A DNA stretch of 64,000 nt from Phymatolithon calcareum (GCA_977006965.1 OZ345367.1:62001-126000), one strand, 5' to 3'; positions 11,197-21,479 are shown, counted from the first letter of the stretch. Notes: generated from the letters alone by a model not told the origin. Made by a program: numbers and translations.

Positions 11197-12708
11197 TTGC
11201 GCCACTTGATGATCGTAACTGTAATCAGTTTTGTCCATGCGATCCCTGCGGTCCGATTCTGGGTGTCTGATATGCTTTGGACTCGAATGGAACCGTTTGA
11301 AGACGTTATTGCAGCCTCACAGGGTTTGTCGATGATTCTTTTTGCACCGATCAATAACACAAGAGTGTCCAGGAGCTCGCGGGCGGGACAACTATGGATG
11401 ATGGTTCTAGAAGCAGCTCTGGGGGAGACAATTGAGGAAGCAAGGGCCAACTCGCGTCGGCGAACACGACGAATCTCGCAGGCGTCAAGGTCTTCCGAAT
11501 ATGCCGTAACCCAACCTACGGAGCCGGTGGGGATGGCGGAGACCGCATTCATCCCAGTGGGAACCGAAAAGAGGGCGCTAGAGCCCGAGTGGCTGTCGAG
11601 ATTCAATAGCGCCACGGAGGTATCCCAGGCATGCCATGACTCCATGATCAAGTATGGGTTGATGTCAGCAAACCCAAGAGAGCAATCTGCAGCGTCAGGA
11701 ACTAGCACACCTGGAACGGGTACGTCGGGAACGGATGGATCTCAGGACGGCAGCGTGCGTCCACCGCAAGCAAAGAAAAGAAAACTCGAAGACATGGACA
11801 TTTGTCCTCTTCGAAAGGAGAGGTATACGATCGTGTCGGATATTCGAAAGAGATGGCTGTCAAGGATGAACAGCGGGCGCGACAGTGTCCGTAAGCGTAT
11901 CTTTCTCACTTTTGCATGTATCCTGGACGAAATATCGATGGAAAAAGATGTCAAAAAGGCGAGAGAGAAAGGGTTCTGGATTGACCTTAACGGAGGAGAA
12001 TCCGGTTTGGAAAATATGCGTGAGCAGACTCCGAATCTACAGAGAACGATTTGGAACTTAGAGAATGCATGCGTAGTCGATCCGACTTCTCCTTCCACTA
12101 TTGCGAAAAATGAGGCTCTTCTCCATGATTTGAAGAACAACTTTCCTTGTCTTGCGCGCAAAATTTATTACCGCCGTTGCGTTGTGCAGCAGCTCTTACG
12201 CGGAAACGCCGCAGGCTCCCCGTCAACATTGAACGGCGGAAGGGGACGCCGATTCGAGGATTGCGCGGAAAATTTTAATCTAATTGACGTTGCGCAAGGT
12301 GTGTTCATGGAGATATCATCTGTGGAAGGATTGCCGGAAGTCTTGTCCTCGTCACAACTGTCCTTAAAGGCGTGTCTAGTGCTTGCTATCGCTCTGCGCG
12401 GATTCATCGTCGATGTACTGCACAAATTTGGGGACAGCTCGAAGCGAGTATCTGTGTGCGAGAAGGCAGCTGTTGGCTGTGATGTGACGCTAAATAGTAA
12501 GGGGACTATAATGATGCTGTACGAGAAGATTCTTGATGGCAAGAAGATGAATCAGAAGTACAATGATGTGCACGCTCAGAAATTTGAGGTTACCCAGGGA
12601 ATTGATTGCAGCGATCCAGATGAAGTCGAGGGACCATCGACTCAGGTAACGGATTACAGTTCTCGCGCAACACTATTGTGTCATGGTGATTGGTTTAAAA
12701 TGGCTTGA
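11197..12708 (+). CDS. Hypothetical protein, 503 aa, in transposase cluster
   Basis: A long uninterrupted frame, so very likely coding, but I recognise no family. What can be seen: a hydrophobic start (MRHLMIVTVISFVHAIP) that may be a signal-like helix or an artefact of an upstream start; a Ser/Thr/Gly-rich linker around residues 165-185; a basic segment PPQAKKRKLED (about 188-198) that would fit a nuclear localisation signal; and a mostly helical-looking second half. The true start may be a later methionine. It is convergent with the 222-codon minus gene, leaving 118 bp. Its position beside a CACTA-like transposase suggests an accessory transposon protein, by context only. Confidence 0.55.
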   Translation: MRHLMIVTVISFVHAIPAVRFWVSDMLWTRMEPFEDVIAASQGLSMILFAPINNTRVSRSSRAGQLWMMVLEAALGETIEEARANSRRRTRRISQASRSSEYAVTQPTEPVGMAETAFIPVGTEKRALEPEWLSRFNSATEVSQACHDSMIKYGLMSANPREQSAASGTSTPGTGTSGTDGSQDGSVRPPQAKKRKLEDMDICPLRKERYTIVSDIRKRWLSRMNSGRDSVRKRIFLTFACILDEISMEKDVKKAREKGFWIDLNGGESGLENMREQTPNLQRTIWNLENACVVDPTSPSTIAKNEALLHDLKNNFPCLARKIYYRRCVVQQLLRGNAAGSPSTLNGGRGRRFEDCAENFNLIDVAQGVFMEISSVEGLPEVLSSSQLSLKACLVLAIALRGFIVDVLHKFGDSSKRVSVCEKAAVGCDVTLNSKGTIMMLYEKILDGKKMNQKYNDVHAQKFEVTQGIDCSDPDEVEGPSTQVTDYSSRATLLCHGDWFKMA

Positions 12709-12826
12709 GAGAAGCGTGGTAACATGGTATTGGAGTGGTTTTTCGCTGCAGTTTTCTGTCAAGTGGTAAAGATATTTGAGCCTCATTTATTGTGTGAAAC
12801 ATTGACGCATCCAGAATATGTGCCCG

Positions 12827-13495
12827 CTAGTGCATCGGTTCATCTTTCCAGCTAGTTTTGCACTTCATCTCCGCCCCGTAGAGAGTCTTTCTCCTTTTCA
12901 TTGGGCGCATGGCATCTGAATCCTTAGCCTTGTCATGTAGTCGAAAACCCTCTTTTTTGGGCACATAAAGTGTTGAACCTTGCAGGACTTCAGGGATATT
13001 CGTGTCGGTACCTGCAATGGGTCCGGACTCCATGGATTGGTCTTCATCTTGGATTGCAGGAGGTAATCCGACATTTAAAATAGCTGGAATATCGACATCA
13101 ATGGCCTGTCTATCGGGAGTGTCTGGGGTTTTGGCATCCTCTTGAAGAGCGTCTGAGTTCCGCATCCAAACTTGTAGCTTGATTCGAAAATTGCGTATAA
13201 TTTGATCAATTGAGAGAGAAAGTAACCACGCAGTACCGTGCCCGAAATAGTCGCCAAATTGCTCGAACACATTAGGTCCAACGTCTTCTGGTGTCGCAGT
13301 AAATGTCGACAATCGCATCCACACTTGAAGCTTGACGCGGGCATTTCCAATCTGCGAACAGTACATTATAATCCTGACGAACGCATTGGCGTCTCCGCCA
13401 AGATCAGCCATGATCTGATTTTTCCCGTTAGCGAAAACGGGTATGAAGGATAGAGAGAGAAATTTTCGAGAACTGAAGATGGCGCTACACTTCAC
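12827..13495 (-). CDS. Hypothetical protein, 222 aa, with internal repeat
   Basis: No known domain. The phrase KLQVWMR occurs twice (near residues 56-62 and 107-113), and the DNA around 13161-13192 and 13315-13346 repeats accordingly, so an internal duplication with a period of about 155 bp has shaped the N-terminal half. The C-terminal part is acidic and then basic (MRPMKRRKTLYG), possibly nuclear. A 71-codon frame at 13485-13700 overlaps its start and contains a CHRC pair; it could be a 5' exon. Same strand as the transposase frames, with a gap of 477 bp. Function unknown. Confidence 0.45.
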   Translation of the reverse strand: MKCSAIFSSRKFLSLSFIPVFANGKNQIMADLGGDANAFVRIIMYCSQIGNARVKLQVWMRLSTFTATPEDVGPNVFEQFGDYFGHGTAWLLSLSIDQIIRNFRIKLQVWMRNSDALQEDAKTPDTPDRQAIDVDIPAILNVGLPPAIQDEDQSMESGPIAGTDTNIPEVLQGSTLYVPKKEGFRLHDKAKDSDAMRPMKRRKTLYGAEMKCKTSWKDEPMH

Positions 13496-13972
13496 CTGTT
13501 GATGCTGTAGGTAGCGATTTGCCCATTTTGGCGGGTTCTATATTCGCAAACCTTTTTGTGCCCGGACAACGGCTTATGCGGTCTCTTACCTCCCCTGAAG
13601 GAGGTCTATAAATCTCCTTTAGTTTTGGTTTCATACATCGATGGCATGAGAACGCCTGTACCACCTTAATCTTCGGTTTTGGCCCCCCAAGTTGACACAC
13701 AGCCTACTCTATCATAGTCTTCCTTTGTCAGAAAATTTAAAATTACATGCATGTACGTAGGAAGTAAAGAGAACCATGGCTCTCTTTCGTTTTTAGATGT
13801 CGGGAGCACCACACGAGGCACTGCTCCATTGAAGACCACAACTGTAGTTAAGATTCGCTTCTTGAATGTTACGTTCTGCGCTCGCCAGAGAAGTCGGATT
13901 CGTAGCCGCGAAGGAAAGTCAATTTGTTTACTGTGTCATTGATGGAGTTCCGTGGGATTCTACCCCTTTGAA

Positions 13973-16519
13973 TCAGCCTTTTCGCGGCGGGTATCCATCA
14001 CACCATGATCTTACGTAAAACCCTCTGCCGGAGGCCATGGGGCCTGCCTCGAAATGGTCAACTCTTGTTCTGTGTCGATCCGGAATGCACGCCCCAGGAA
14101 CACAGTTGTGTAAGTAGCCCGCCACTCTCAAGTTCAAGGCCACTTGCGCGAAGGAGATAGATGAACCGATAGTGAAAAGGGAATTGTACGAGCTAAACAC
14201 TCTGGCAGCACCCTCGCGTGAAACGACAGGTACAGATTTGTAACAGGGATACAGAGCGGCCCATAGCACAGGGTCTTTGTCCAATTCCTTAATCCTGATG
14301 AAACTGGCAGCGCGCCAAATCGAGAACCCTTCCCTTTCCCCTTGCAAGTTTGTACCAGCAATGTTGCGGGTGACGACTACTGGGCAGTGGAAGCTCTTGT
14401 CTTCTGGCCTGTACGTGAGCATTTCGACAAAATTACCCGCTGAAATGGAAGAGATTGGCATCCCATTCTGAGATGTCGCACGAATTGTGTCACCGAACTC
14501 GACCAAAGACGATTCTTTTCCGAGACAGGCATTTCGAAACGCCCTGTACACGTCACTGCGAGTTAAACCCATCGCGCTCGTAGAGTCCATTCCACGGCTT
14601 ATTGTTTTCACATTTCCTTCAAACGCCCAGGAGTATTTTCCACGTGATATTTCAGAAACTCTTGAAGATATTACAGATCTGTGTTCCGCAAATAGAAACG
14701 CCGGCACGCAGCACGGAGGACCTATATTTTGTTTCACCTCTTCACGATGCCGTAGTGGAAGTATTATTGGCAAGTTCGATACAGCTTCTCGCCCAGCGAA
14801 AAGCCGATAGCAGCCAAACATAGCCGTATCATCTCCAGATAGTGCGTCCTGGACTATCATTGCTAGGCGCCCCTGCCAATCATTGAATATTACACTGTTC
14901 ATTGACTGAATCTGAATGTCCTTTTGGTTGCTTTGAGTGATTGAACGTTTCAAACTCTGGTGGGCCTTTTCCAGGACGAGCTCCCCGATGACGGAGACAT
15001 GTCCAACCATTGGTAGGGTTGTGTAAACTAGCTCGAGTATTCTATGAACGTTTGGCTTGTCAACACTTCTCTTCGCCACAAGGCAGTTAGTTCTGTACTT
15101 CATGAGCTCGAATTTCTCCATTCTTGGAGTTGATTTGTCGTCGATTGATAAAAGTTTCGTGTCCGACATGAAGCACAAGCTTTGTACGCGACCAACATGT
15201 GCCCGTACTTTGCTCTGAAGCTCGTGTACCCAGTGCCACCCGTTGTCATCGCGGAACGCTTCTATAACATCACAGGAATCTCGATCCTCACGCGGCAATC
15301 TCCACAATGCAGTTATTAGACGGGCAGCTGACCCCACTAGAGAAATTGCCCCCTCGCACTGTGGACTTGGCAAGCGAGAATTTTCGGACCTAGTTCCCAT
15401 CGCTTCGCATCCCTTGAGGAACCCATGCTCCGCAACCATTCCCAGGGCATATATATCTGTCATGGACATAGCGTACAAGCTCTGTTTTTCTTTGTCGAAA
15501 AGTCTAGTCTGGACTGGAAGATGACAGTCTCTGAGACTCCCGATGATGAAGTCCTCACAGCTTTTCCTGTATTGTCTTGAGGGAAGCAGTTTGTAGGCGG
15601 CGTTAATGCAGTCCCGTAGATGCCCAGTGAGAAGATGATCCGGAGCAACGAGACATGCTTTATAAGGATCAAGAAAGCCACTCAGTAGAGACAGTCCACA
15701 CTCTGTCCGTGGAATTTGAGACCTCGCGGCCATCATAGCCGTACGCATTGCATGGAGTGGAAGATCTCCCTCTGAGTAGTTATCCTTCATTCCCAAAGCC
15801 CTACAGGACTCATTCTTTGCACCGCAATCACGGACGGCCAACATTTGATAGAATCCACGGCATGCATATGATTTCATACCGTGGTCGTCCACCCGGGTAT
15901 ATATGCTCCCAACAAATCCAGTATAGTGCCTCGAGTGCCTGCACAAGTGACAAAACGCTGTTGCAGTGTGCCCAAGTGTGTCTAAAGATGCATTAAGTGC
16001 AGGAGTGTCGCCCAAAAATCCGACCAAGTCCAAAAATATCCGCCGTCGAGTACCAAATGCATCAGTATCAACGAATCCAACAGTCATGCCTTGCACAATG
16101 TCTTCCTTGATACGTTGGAGCACACATAAGCTTTTCACCCCGGGAGGGGTTACAGATATAATGCGTACGGCGTTGGGTGCGGCACGTGCATGGGTCGGTA
16201 AATTTAGACATACCATGTAAAACCCATCCCCGGACGCAGATTTCCCTTTTTGCACCTCAAAACCGTCCCAGAACAATAGAAACCGGTACACAAAGTAAGG
16301 CTCCCCAGACTCAAGTTTTCCTAGGCTGCTGACGGGATGGAATCGGTCCGGTCCCCTTGGACCATTGTGCACGCTCACTAACCTGCAGTCCATGACGTCA
16401 CGGTAGAGCACCTCTGAATTTTCTCCCAACGGCATGGGATCTAAATTGCGCCCCTGTGGCACGTGAAACACATGCCGCGCTCGAATGATCCGCGTCTGGA
16501 TATGTGATGCACAGTCCAT
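13973..16519 (-). CDS. CACTA/Plavaka-like transposase, core part
   Basis: 848 codons. Residues 80-200 resemble the Tnp2-type transposase core: LLFWDGFEVQKGK, then GFYMVCLNLP, then FLDLVGFLGDTPALNA, then a GHTATAFCHLCRH zinc-type CX2C. This follows the family's order of DG, NLPP, an acidic D-PA step and a C..C motif. Around residue 290-325 SGFLDPYKACLVAPDH fits the later P-D-x-H block, and residues 510-545 hold GELVLEKAHQSLKRS with SNQKD downstream. These are pattern matches by eye, so the superfamily is probable and the exact clade open. It would cut and paste its element in the nucleus. It overlaps the next frame upstream (16441-17805) by 79 bp in another frame. No stop interrupts it. Confidence 0.6.
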   Translation of the reverse strand: MDCASHIQTRIIRARHVFHVPQGRNLDPMPLGENSEVLYRDVMDCRLVSVHNGPRGPDRFHPVSSLGKLESGEPYFVYRFLLFWDGFEVQKGKSASGDGFYMVCLNLPTHARAAPNAVRIISVTPPGVKSLCVLQRIKEDIVQGMTVGFVDTDAFGTRRRIFLDLVGFLGDTPALNASLDTLGHTATAFCHLCRHSRHYTGFVGSIYTRVDDHGMKSYACRGFYQMLAVRDCGAKNESCRALGMKDNYSEGDLPLHAMRTAMMAARSQIPRTECGLSLLSGFLDPYKACLVAPDHLLTGHLRDCINAAYKLLPSRQYRKSCEDFIIGSLRDCHLPVQTRLFDKEKQSLYAMSMTDIYALGMVAEHGFLKGCEAMGTRSENSRLPSPQCEGAISLVGSAARLITALWRLPREDRDSCDVIEAFRDDNGWHWVHELQSKVRAHVGRVQSLCFMSDTKLLSIDDKSTPRMEKFELMKYRTNCLVAKRSVDKPNVHRILELVYTTLPMVGHVSVIGELVLEKAHQSLKRSITQSNQKDIQIQSMNSVIFNDWQGRLAMIVQDALSGDDTAMFGCYRLFAGREAVSNLPIILPLRHREEVKQNIGPPCCVPAFLFAEHRSVISSRVSEISRGKYSWAFEGNVKTISRGMDSTSAMGLTRSDVYRAFRNACLGKESSLVEFGDTIRATSQNGMPISSISAGNFVEMLTYRPEDKSFHCPVVVTRNIAGTNLQGEREGFSIWRAASFIRIKELDKDPVLWAALYPCYKSVPVVSREGAARVFSSYNSLFTIGSSISFAQVALNLRVAGYLHNCVPGACIPDRHRTRVDHFEAGPMASGRGFYVRSWCDGYPPRKG

Positions 16520-17805
16520 ACTCTTGTAATCACGCCGCGTAGACTCGCATGTCCCGACTCGGTCACTCTGACCTTGAACAATGCGCTAACAATGGGGCAT
16601 AATTCTGCAGATCCCAGAATAGTAGCCTCTACCTCATCACCTGCCTCTGCGAACCAGCTTCCGCTCTCCCCGTCTACGCTCACGTACTGCGATGGTCCGT
16701 AGAAAAACTCTCTTGCAGCTACAACGGGTGTAGTATCGATGCAACAGGGATCTGAGCTAATTTTGACACTTTCGCGTTCCTGCATGGCCCTTTGAGCGGA
16801 TTGAAGAGTTGTGGACAACATTAAGGAAAACACAGGTCTCATCGCTACGTCGGAACGGGCGTATTCACTGGGCAAGACGATTCGAACGGGCACTTGTGGT
16901 TTTTCGTCATCTGAGTAGGACTTGGGTCTCGCCCAGGCCTTGTTCCCATCAACGTGTTCCATGGAGTCAATACTCCTGACGGCTAGAGAGTTGAATAAAA
17001 TGGGCTTGAATATATTTGAGAGTGTTGTATAATGAGTTAGACAAGAAATGTTGGTCTTCTCTAGCTGTAGGTCACTTTCATTCATCTCGGTGTTCCTCCA
17101 TGACCCTGATGTTTGTGATGGCAAACGCTGAAACACGTCGCCCACCATTCTGGTTGCTTGATACTGGAACTTGGTTAATTTCTGACTACCTGTTGTCAGA
17201 AGAATACCCCACAAAACGCGCCAATTGTCCAGTTTCAAACGGATGCGTGATCCAGGAGTAGCATCTTCTGATACGCTGATAGACTGAAAAACATTCGAGC
17301 GCTCCGATCTCATCACGTCAGCCATCACGTCGCCTGGCTCATCCGCTTCTCCAGCAGGTTCGTCGGAGAAAACCTCTTCCACCGGCAGAATACCTTTTGA
17401 ACAGTCAGAGGAGGTCTCCTCTCCGAAAGCCATAATGGGATCCTCAGTCGGCTCAAGCGGTTTCGCTATAGATACAGCGCCAGTATCATTTCTATCGCAA
17501 TGCTGCATGTTGACCGTCCCAATTTCCGTCATATTCCCTCTGCCAGTTCCACTCCCCGCAAGAACACCTCGCCGTGAGTCGCCGAACCTAAATCTGCTTC
17601 TTCGTTTACGCTTCCGTAGCGGTGGAGACATTTCCACTTCTTGGTTGTCGGGCATTGGATAGACAGTTTCACGCGCAAGGAAGGCCGCAAAGAAGCAAAT
17701 TGGCTCGATTCTTCTTCGAGTCGTGTTTGTTTCGCAGATTAATCCGGCGTCTGAATACTTACCCAGGTGTGCACTGGAACCTCGTTGTACAGTGGACCAC
17801 TTCAC
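16441..17805 (-). CDS. N-terminal transposase part or accessory protein
   Basis: 454 codons ending within the start of the 848-codon transposase frame, read in a different frame (79-bp overlap). The N-terminal third is charged and disordered with a clear basic nuclear-signal-like segment (PPLRKRKRRSRFRFG, residues 60-74) followed by an acidic region; the rest has no domain that I recognise. The overlap admits three readings: one protein joined by a short intron, programmed or accidental frameshift, or two separate proteins as in CACTA TnpA/TnpD pairs. A GTATGG...CATATCCAG stretch in the overlap is too short (about 26 bp) for a typical intron. Confidence 0.5.
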   Translation of the reverse strand: MKWSTVQRGSSAHLGKYSDAGLICETNTTRRRIEPICFFAAFLARETVYPMPDNQEVEMSPPLRKRKRRSRFRFGDSRRGVLAGSGTGRGNMTEIGTVNMQHCDRNDTGAVSIAKPLEPTEDPIMAFGEETSSDCSKGILPVEEVFSDEPAGEADEPGDVMADVMRSERSNVFQSISVSEDATPGSRIRLKLDNWRVLWGILLTTGSQKLTKFQYQATRMVGDVFQRLPSQTSGSWRNTEMNESDLQLEKTNISCLTHYTTLSNIFKPILFNSLAVRSIDSMEHVDGNKAWARPKSYSDDEKPQVPVRIVLPSEYARSDVAMRPVFSLMLSTTLQSAQRAMQERESVKISSDPCCIDTTPVVAAREFFYGPSQYVSVDGESGSWFAEAGDEVEATILGSAELCPIVSALFKVRVTESGHASLRGVITRVWTVHHISRRGSFERGMCFTCHRGAI

Positions 17806-18161
17806 AATAATTGTCCTAGACGATGTACTGGACAGCGATATGACGGAGAGATTGACCTTGGGCTACACGACAACTGGAGATAGAGCCTTCGCAGAGTAAG
17901 GCACGTGATAGAGGCATTCATCGGGGCGAATGCCTTTGTAACGTACGCTAATATACCAGTAGAGGCTGTAGGGACTTTTGTGTTCCGCTTTGAGACCAAA
18001 GAACTGGGAGGCTTTCAAAGTCCAGATTGATCCGCCTTTGAACGAGTTTTTCTCATATCACTACCAAATTCCTGATACTGTGCGATAGAGAAATAATATC
18101 TTCCCAACCTATTTTAGAGGTGGTTCAAACTCCCGCCGTCTAGGGTGCACATCAAAGAGAA
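17806..18161. promoter_or_regulatory. Divergent intergenic region
   Basis: 356 bp separate the minus-strand transposase frames from the plus-strand 446-codon frame. Divergent genes this close are likely to share a bidirectional promoter region. I see no clear TATA box or repeated operator, so this is inference from layout only. Confidence 0.3.
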
Positions 18162-19502
18162 GTGACGACGACATTACCCCCTTTAATTTCACGGAGGGTC
18201 ATAAGTAGCAAACCTCCCGATACATTTACCTCAAGCCAGAGCTTCAATCGCAGACGCGATCTATTTTCCAGCTTATATCTCGCTCAAATTAATCGCTTCA
18301 CTGGTGATCTGCTCTTCATGTGTCCTTCAGAGCTCAACTCCCGGAGGGGAACATTTTCCGGGTCAGAAACTGCCCCCGCACTTGCTCCGGAACATGTTTC
18401 CCCCGGCCAGGTGCAGAATAGCCTGCAGTCAGAGCCTCCGACAATGCTGTCTCATCGCTGTCCCCAAAATGTATTCCGCGGGGGCGCTCGACGTATTGCC
18501 CCTCGGTTCCCGGAGAACTCAAGTCGAATAACACAACTCGCACCGCACGGAGCCACTGTCCACCCTATGCAATCTATGCATGGCTCGCAACTTCGAATGT
18601 CTTCATGTAACACATACTCCCGACTACCAACAGCTTCCTCTGATGCTGTGAGTGAGCTCCGCGCATCTCACGCAGACTTAGTCATCAGGCTCACCAGCCT
18701 ATCTGCTCGAATGGATATGGCGGAAAAACAAGTGCGGGAATCGAAACAGAGCCAAAGCGATGAAACGGACGCTGCTGCAGTACAGCGATGTCTTCTTTTT
18801 GCAAGAGCCCGTACTGTGGCCACCGTTCGAGCTGGCGGTGCTGATATTAGACAACAACCGGTATGTCTTTTTGAGGGAAACAGCGTGGTACAAGTCTTGC
18901 TCCAGTCCCAGTCCACAGACTGTACTCTTCGTGAGTTCTGCCTTCTTTATTCGCATTTACGATCTCAAAGAAATATTTCTTGCCGATTTCATCCCTCTGA
19001 GTACCACGCCCATTACCCGAGCGCTTCCAAATCATATCAGCTTGACATCGTTTTTAATTCTTACAAAGACTTTTGCGACGCCCTTTCCATGGACACCGAT
19101 GACCGGGAGACTGGAGTGTACAAGGAGCGTTCCGATCGAACGCGGACATTGCGCGCAATTCAGGTACTCCGGGTTGATGTTCGAAGTTCTGGAGAACGCA
19201 AAATTCTGCTTGGAAGGGGCCTAACACCTTGTACCGGTAATTTCCCTATTCTGCATCAGACAATGCGTGGGAAGCAGGCTTCACATTCAAAATCGAAACC
19301 AATTCTTTTGTGCCACCCTCTTCGAACAGTTTTCACCATTTTCAGGCATCCCGGAAACGTAGGCGTTTATCTACCGCTAACACGAGTCCAGAAAACCCTC
19401 ATACATTCTGCTTATCATGGCAGCGATTGCGTGGATGTACCATTCAAGGCCCAGGGCCCGACCTTGTACCGGGTCATCTCCGTTCTTTTCTCCCGGCTGT
19501 AG
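18162..19502 (+). CDS. Hypothetical protein, 446 aa
   Basis: A long open frame on the strand opposite the transposase. No domain recognised. Residues 165-200 (from SELRASHADL to KQVRESKQSQ) have heptad-like spacing suggesting a coiled coil. The 18760-19224 stretch is open in a second frame as well, and its hydrophobic pattern there looks at least as protein-like, so a frameshift or intron near 18760-18800 is possible and the C-terminal half of this call is uncertain. Context suggests an accessory gene of a large DNA transposon. Confidence 0.4.
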   Translation: MTTTLPPLISRRVISSKPPDTFTSSQSFNRRRDLFSSLYLAQINRFTGDLLFMCPSELNSRRGTFSGSETAPALAPEHVSPGQVQNSLQSEPPTMLSHRCPQNVFRGGARRIAPRFPENSSRITQLAPHGATVHPMQSMHGSQLRMSSCNTYSRLPTASSDAVSELRASHADLVIRLTSLSARMDMAEKQVRESKQSQSDETDAAAVQRCLLFARARTVATVRAGGADIRQQPVCLFEGNSVVQVLLQSQSTDCTLREFCLLYSHLRSQRNISCRFHPSEYHAHYPSASKSYQLDIVFNSYKDFCDALSMDTDDRETGVYKERSDRTRTLRAIQVLRVDVRSSGERKILLGRGLTPCTGNFPILHQTMRGKQASHSKSKPILLCHPLRTVFTIFRHPGNVGVYLPLTRVQKTLIHSAYHGSDCVDVPFKAQGPTLYRVISVLFSRL

Positions 19503-20246
19503 TTTTACGTACGCGTTTGTTGACTACCGACATATCTAACATTTTCAGCACTAAGTATAACGGTCAACTCCCAACAGAAATTATAACACAAGGACTGCAG
19601 CAGTGAAGATCTTCGACTCTACGGCGTCCGCTCTGGCATTCATCCTTCAGCTCTCTCCTCCCTGTACCTTAGCGCATGGCCTTCTTTTCAGCTAATGGTC
19701 TCTCCTCAAATCGAAATGGTCTTTTCAGTCATCTTTTGTTCGTTCCGCATCTCCGACGAGCTCCATCACCTTTCCAAAGCGCCATACAGCGCACCAAATT
19801 ACAACAGCTTGCGCAAGATCGTACCCAGTAGACGATAAAGCTGACAAATAAGCATATTTGTCCGTAACTCCATTAAACATGTAACCTGCCTCTGCGGGTG
19901 CCTGAGGATATTCACAGAATCGGAGCCTGTCTCTGACCTGTGTCGACTTTTACGAAAACAATTCGATAGTAGGGAGCATGTTTTGGATCGAATTGCTTCC
20001 AAAATAAGTGTAATATCATATCCACCTACTGCGGGCGCTGTTAGCGCATTTGGCGACGCTTTCAACCTATGTTGTCCTTGGCTAGGGCCAAATCATACGA
20101 AAATTTGGTTCAAACCACAATTTCGACTACAAAAACCCTCATACAAAGATTTTTCGCTCCTCCAGTGGAGGGTTTTAGCAAACCTGTACGGTCTTTCTCT
20201 CGGTTGGTATGACTCTTCAATTAGGAACTGTACGGAAATGTCTTAA
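19503..20246. other. Non-coding stretch after 446-aa frame
   Basis: Only short frames. The phrase aaaccctcatac occurs at 19395-19406 and again at 20133-20144, the second copy opening a loose hairpin with gtggagggtttt at 20166-20177. These could be sub-terminal repeats of the transposase-bearing element, but no terminal repeat was found. Confidence 0.35.
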
Positions 20247-20817
20247 CTTTCATTGACACACGCATGCGTTACGTACACTATGATATGCTGTAATCGCGTT
20301 CGAGTAGCTGCATGCAACCGTCCCTCTCCTACTCCGAGCACAGGCGTACACAGAACACCACCCACTATGCAACAGGGGAATAATAAAATCGTCGCGCCAT
20401 AGGCGCTTCAATTTGGAGCTGAGCGCATGCCGCTTCTGTAGTGAGAAGGTATCGTCACAGCTGTTTCCAGAAATAGCGACTGAGGCGCTGGCACCTACAT
20501 CGCGGGTGAGATTGTCGCCGCAGAGTGCATGCGCTGCTGAATCGTTGATAGAGGGCAAGGCGCCATGCATTGCAGACGAGAAAAGACGATGTTGGAAGCG
20601 CGTAAGGCGTCCTGGAGGTACGAGCAATTGGCTAGGTTAGATTGCAGCAGTACCTTTTCGCGCGAACTCACAACAATAATGCTCTCCGGTATTCAGCCCG
20701 ATATTCCGAAATTTCGGTGAGGTAATTTCGCTTGCAGTTGCTTGCTCTAAGTTTTTCCCACAACATCGAAACTTGACCGAATTCGGGTTGCCAAAGCCCA
20801 CTATTGTCTTATATCGC
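20247..20817 (-). repeat. Dispersed about 560-bp repeat, copy 1
   Basis: In reverse complement this matches 32140-32694 over its full length, starting at a gggcTTTGGCAA / gggTTTGGCAA phrase and ending near the phrase aacgcatgcgtgtg. Both copies hold a CCGAAATTTCGG palindrome near the start. This copy keeps a 125-codon frame (20250-20627, minus), whereas the other copy has stops in it. Shared phrases such as KLKRLWRDD and VYACARSRR are unlike any family I know. It could be part of an unknown mobile element. Confidence 0.6.
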
Positions 20818-21479
20818 ATTTTCCATGTCCTGTACCGCGCTCATGCGGATTAATTAATAGCTGGTCGATCGCAAAGTGAAAGTCCGATAATCTTGGATCT
20901 TCGTTTTTGTAGCTCCAAATTGAAACAGTAAATTTTTTAATTTGATTTCCTTGTTTTCGAATGAAATTGTGCTCTTCACATATGGCTCTGTATCCTCGGC
21001 ACACGCCACCAGATTAACTGCTCTATTATTCAATTGAACTAAAAGAGCATGTCGTACTTGTTCAACCATGGTGTGACCTTGTCCAGGACTGTCCTTCAAT
21101 GAGTAATAATACGAAGCATTGCCGGATTTTGGAGCTTTTGTTCCTCGTCACTCATCATACTGTGCACTGTGCTTAGTATTTGTCCAAGCTCCCGTCTTTT
21201 TTCTCCATACTATTAAGCTCGAGGTGTAAAAGGTGATATATGTATCGCGAGCCACCCAAACTGGACCTCGGTTTATCGAGTGCAGAGGTGGGGCCAATAT
21301 AATCTTTTTTGATTGCAATCAAGATCCTCTGCTACAATATTATTGTACTAAAACAACCAGATGCACTACAATGTGCAATACTAAAAACAAAAATTATACT
21401 ATCGAACAATCAAGCAGTATCGTTTACTACGTTGAAGTATTTTCGCAATGCTTCCTAAGCATTATAGATAAATCCATTA
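20818..21479. other. Non-coding, AT-rich
   Basis: No supported gene. Only short frames, with no recognised repeat. Confidence 0.4.

Noticed and set aside
11129-11228. Intron joining the 144- and 503-codon frames
   Set aside because: GTGAGC donor is good, but both candidate acceptors give either a wrong phase or an early stop.
10440-20640. CACTA-type terminal repeats for the transposase cluster
   Set aside because: Looked for CACTA/TAGTG pairs near both sides and found none that pair as inverted repeats with matching flanks.
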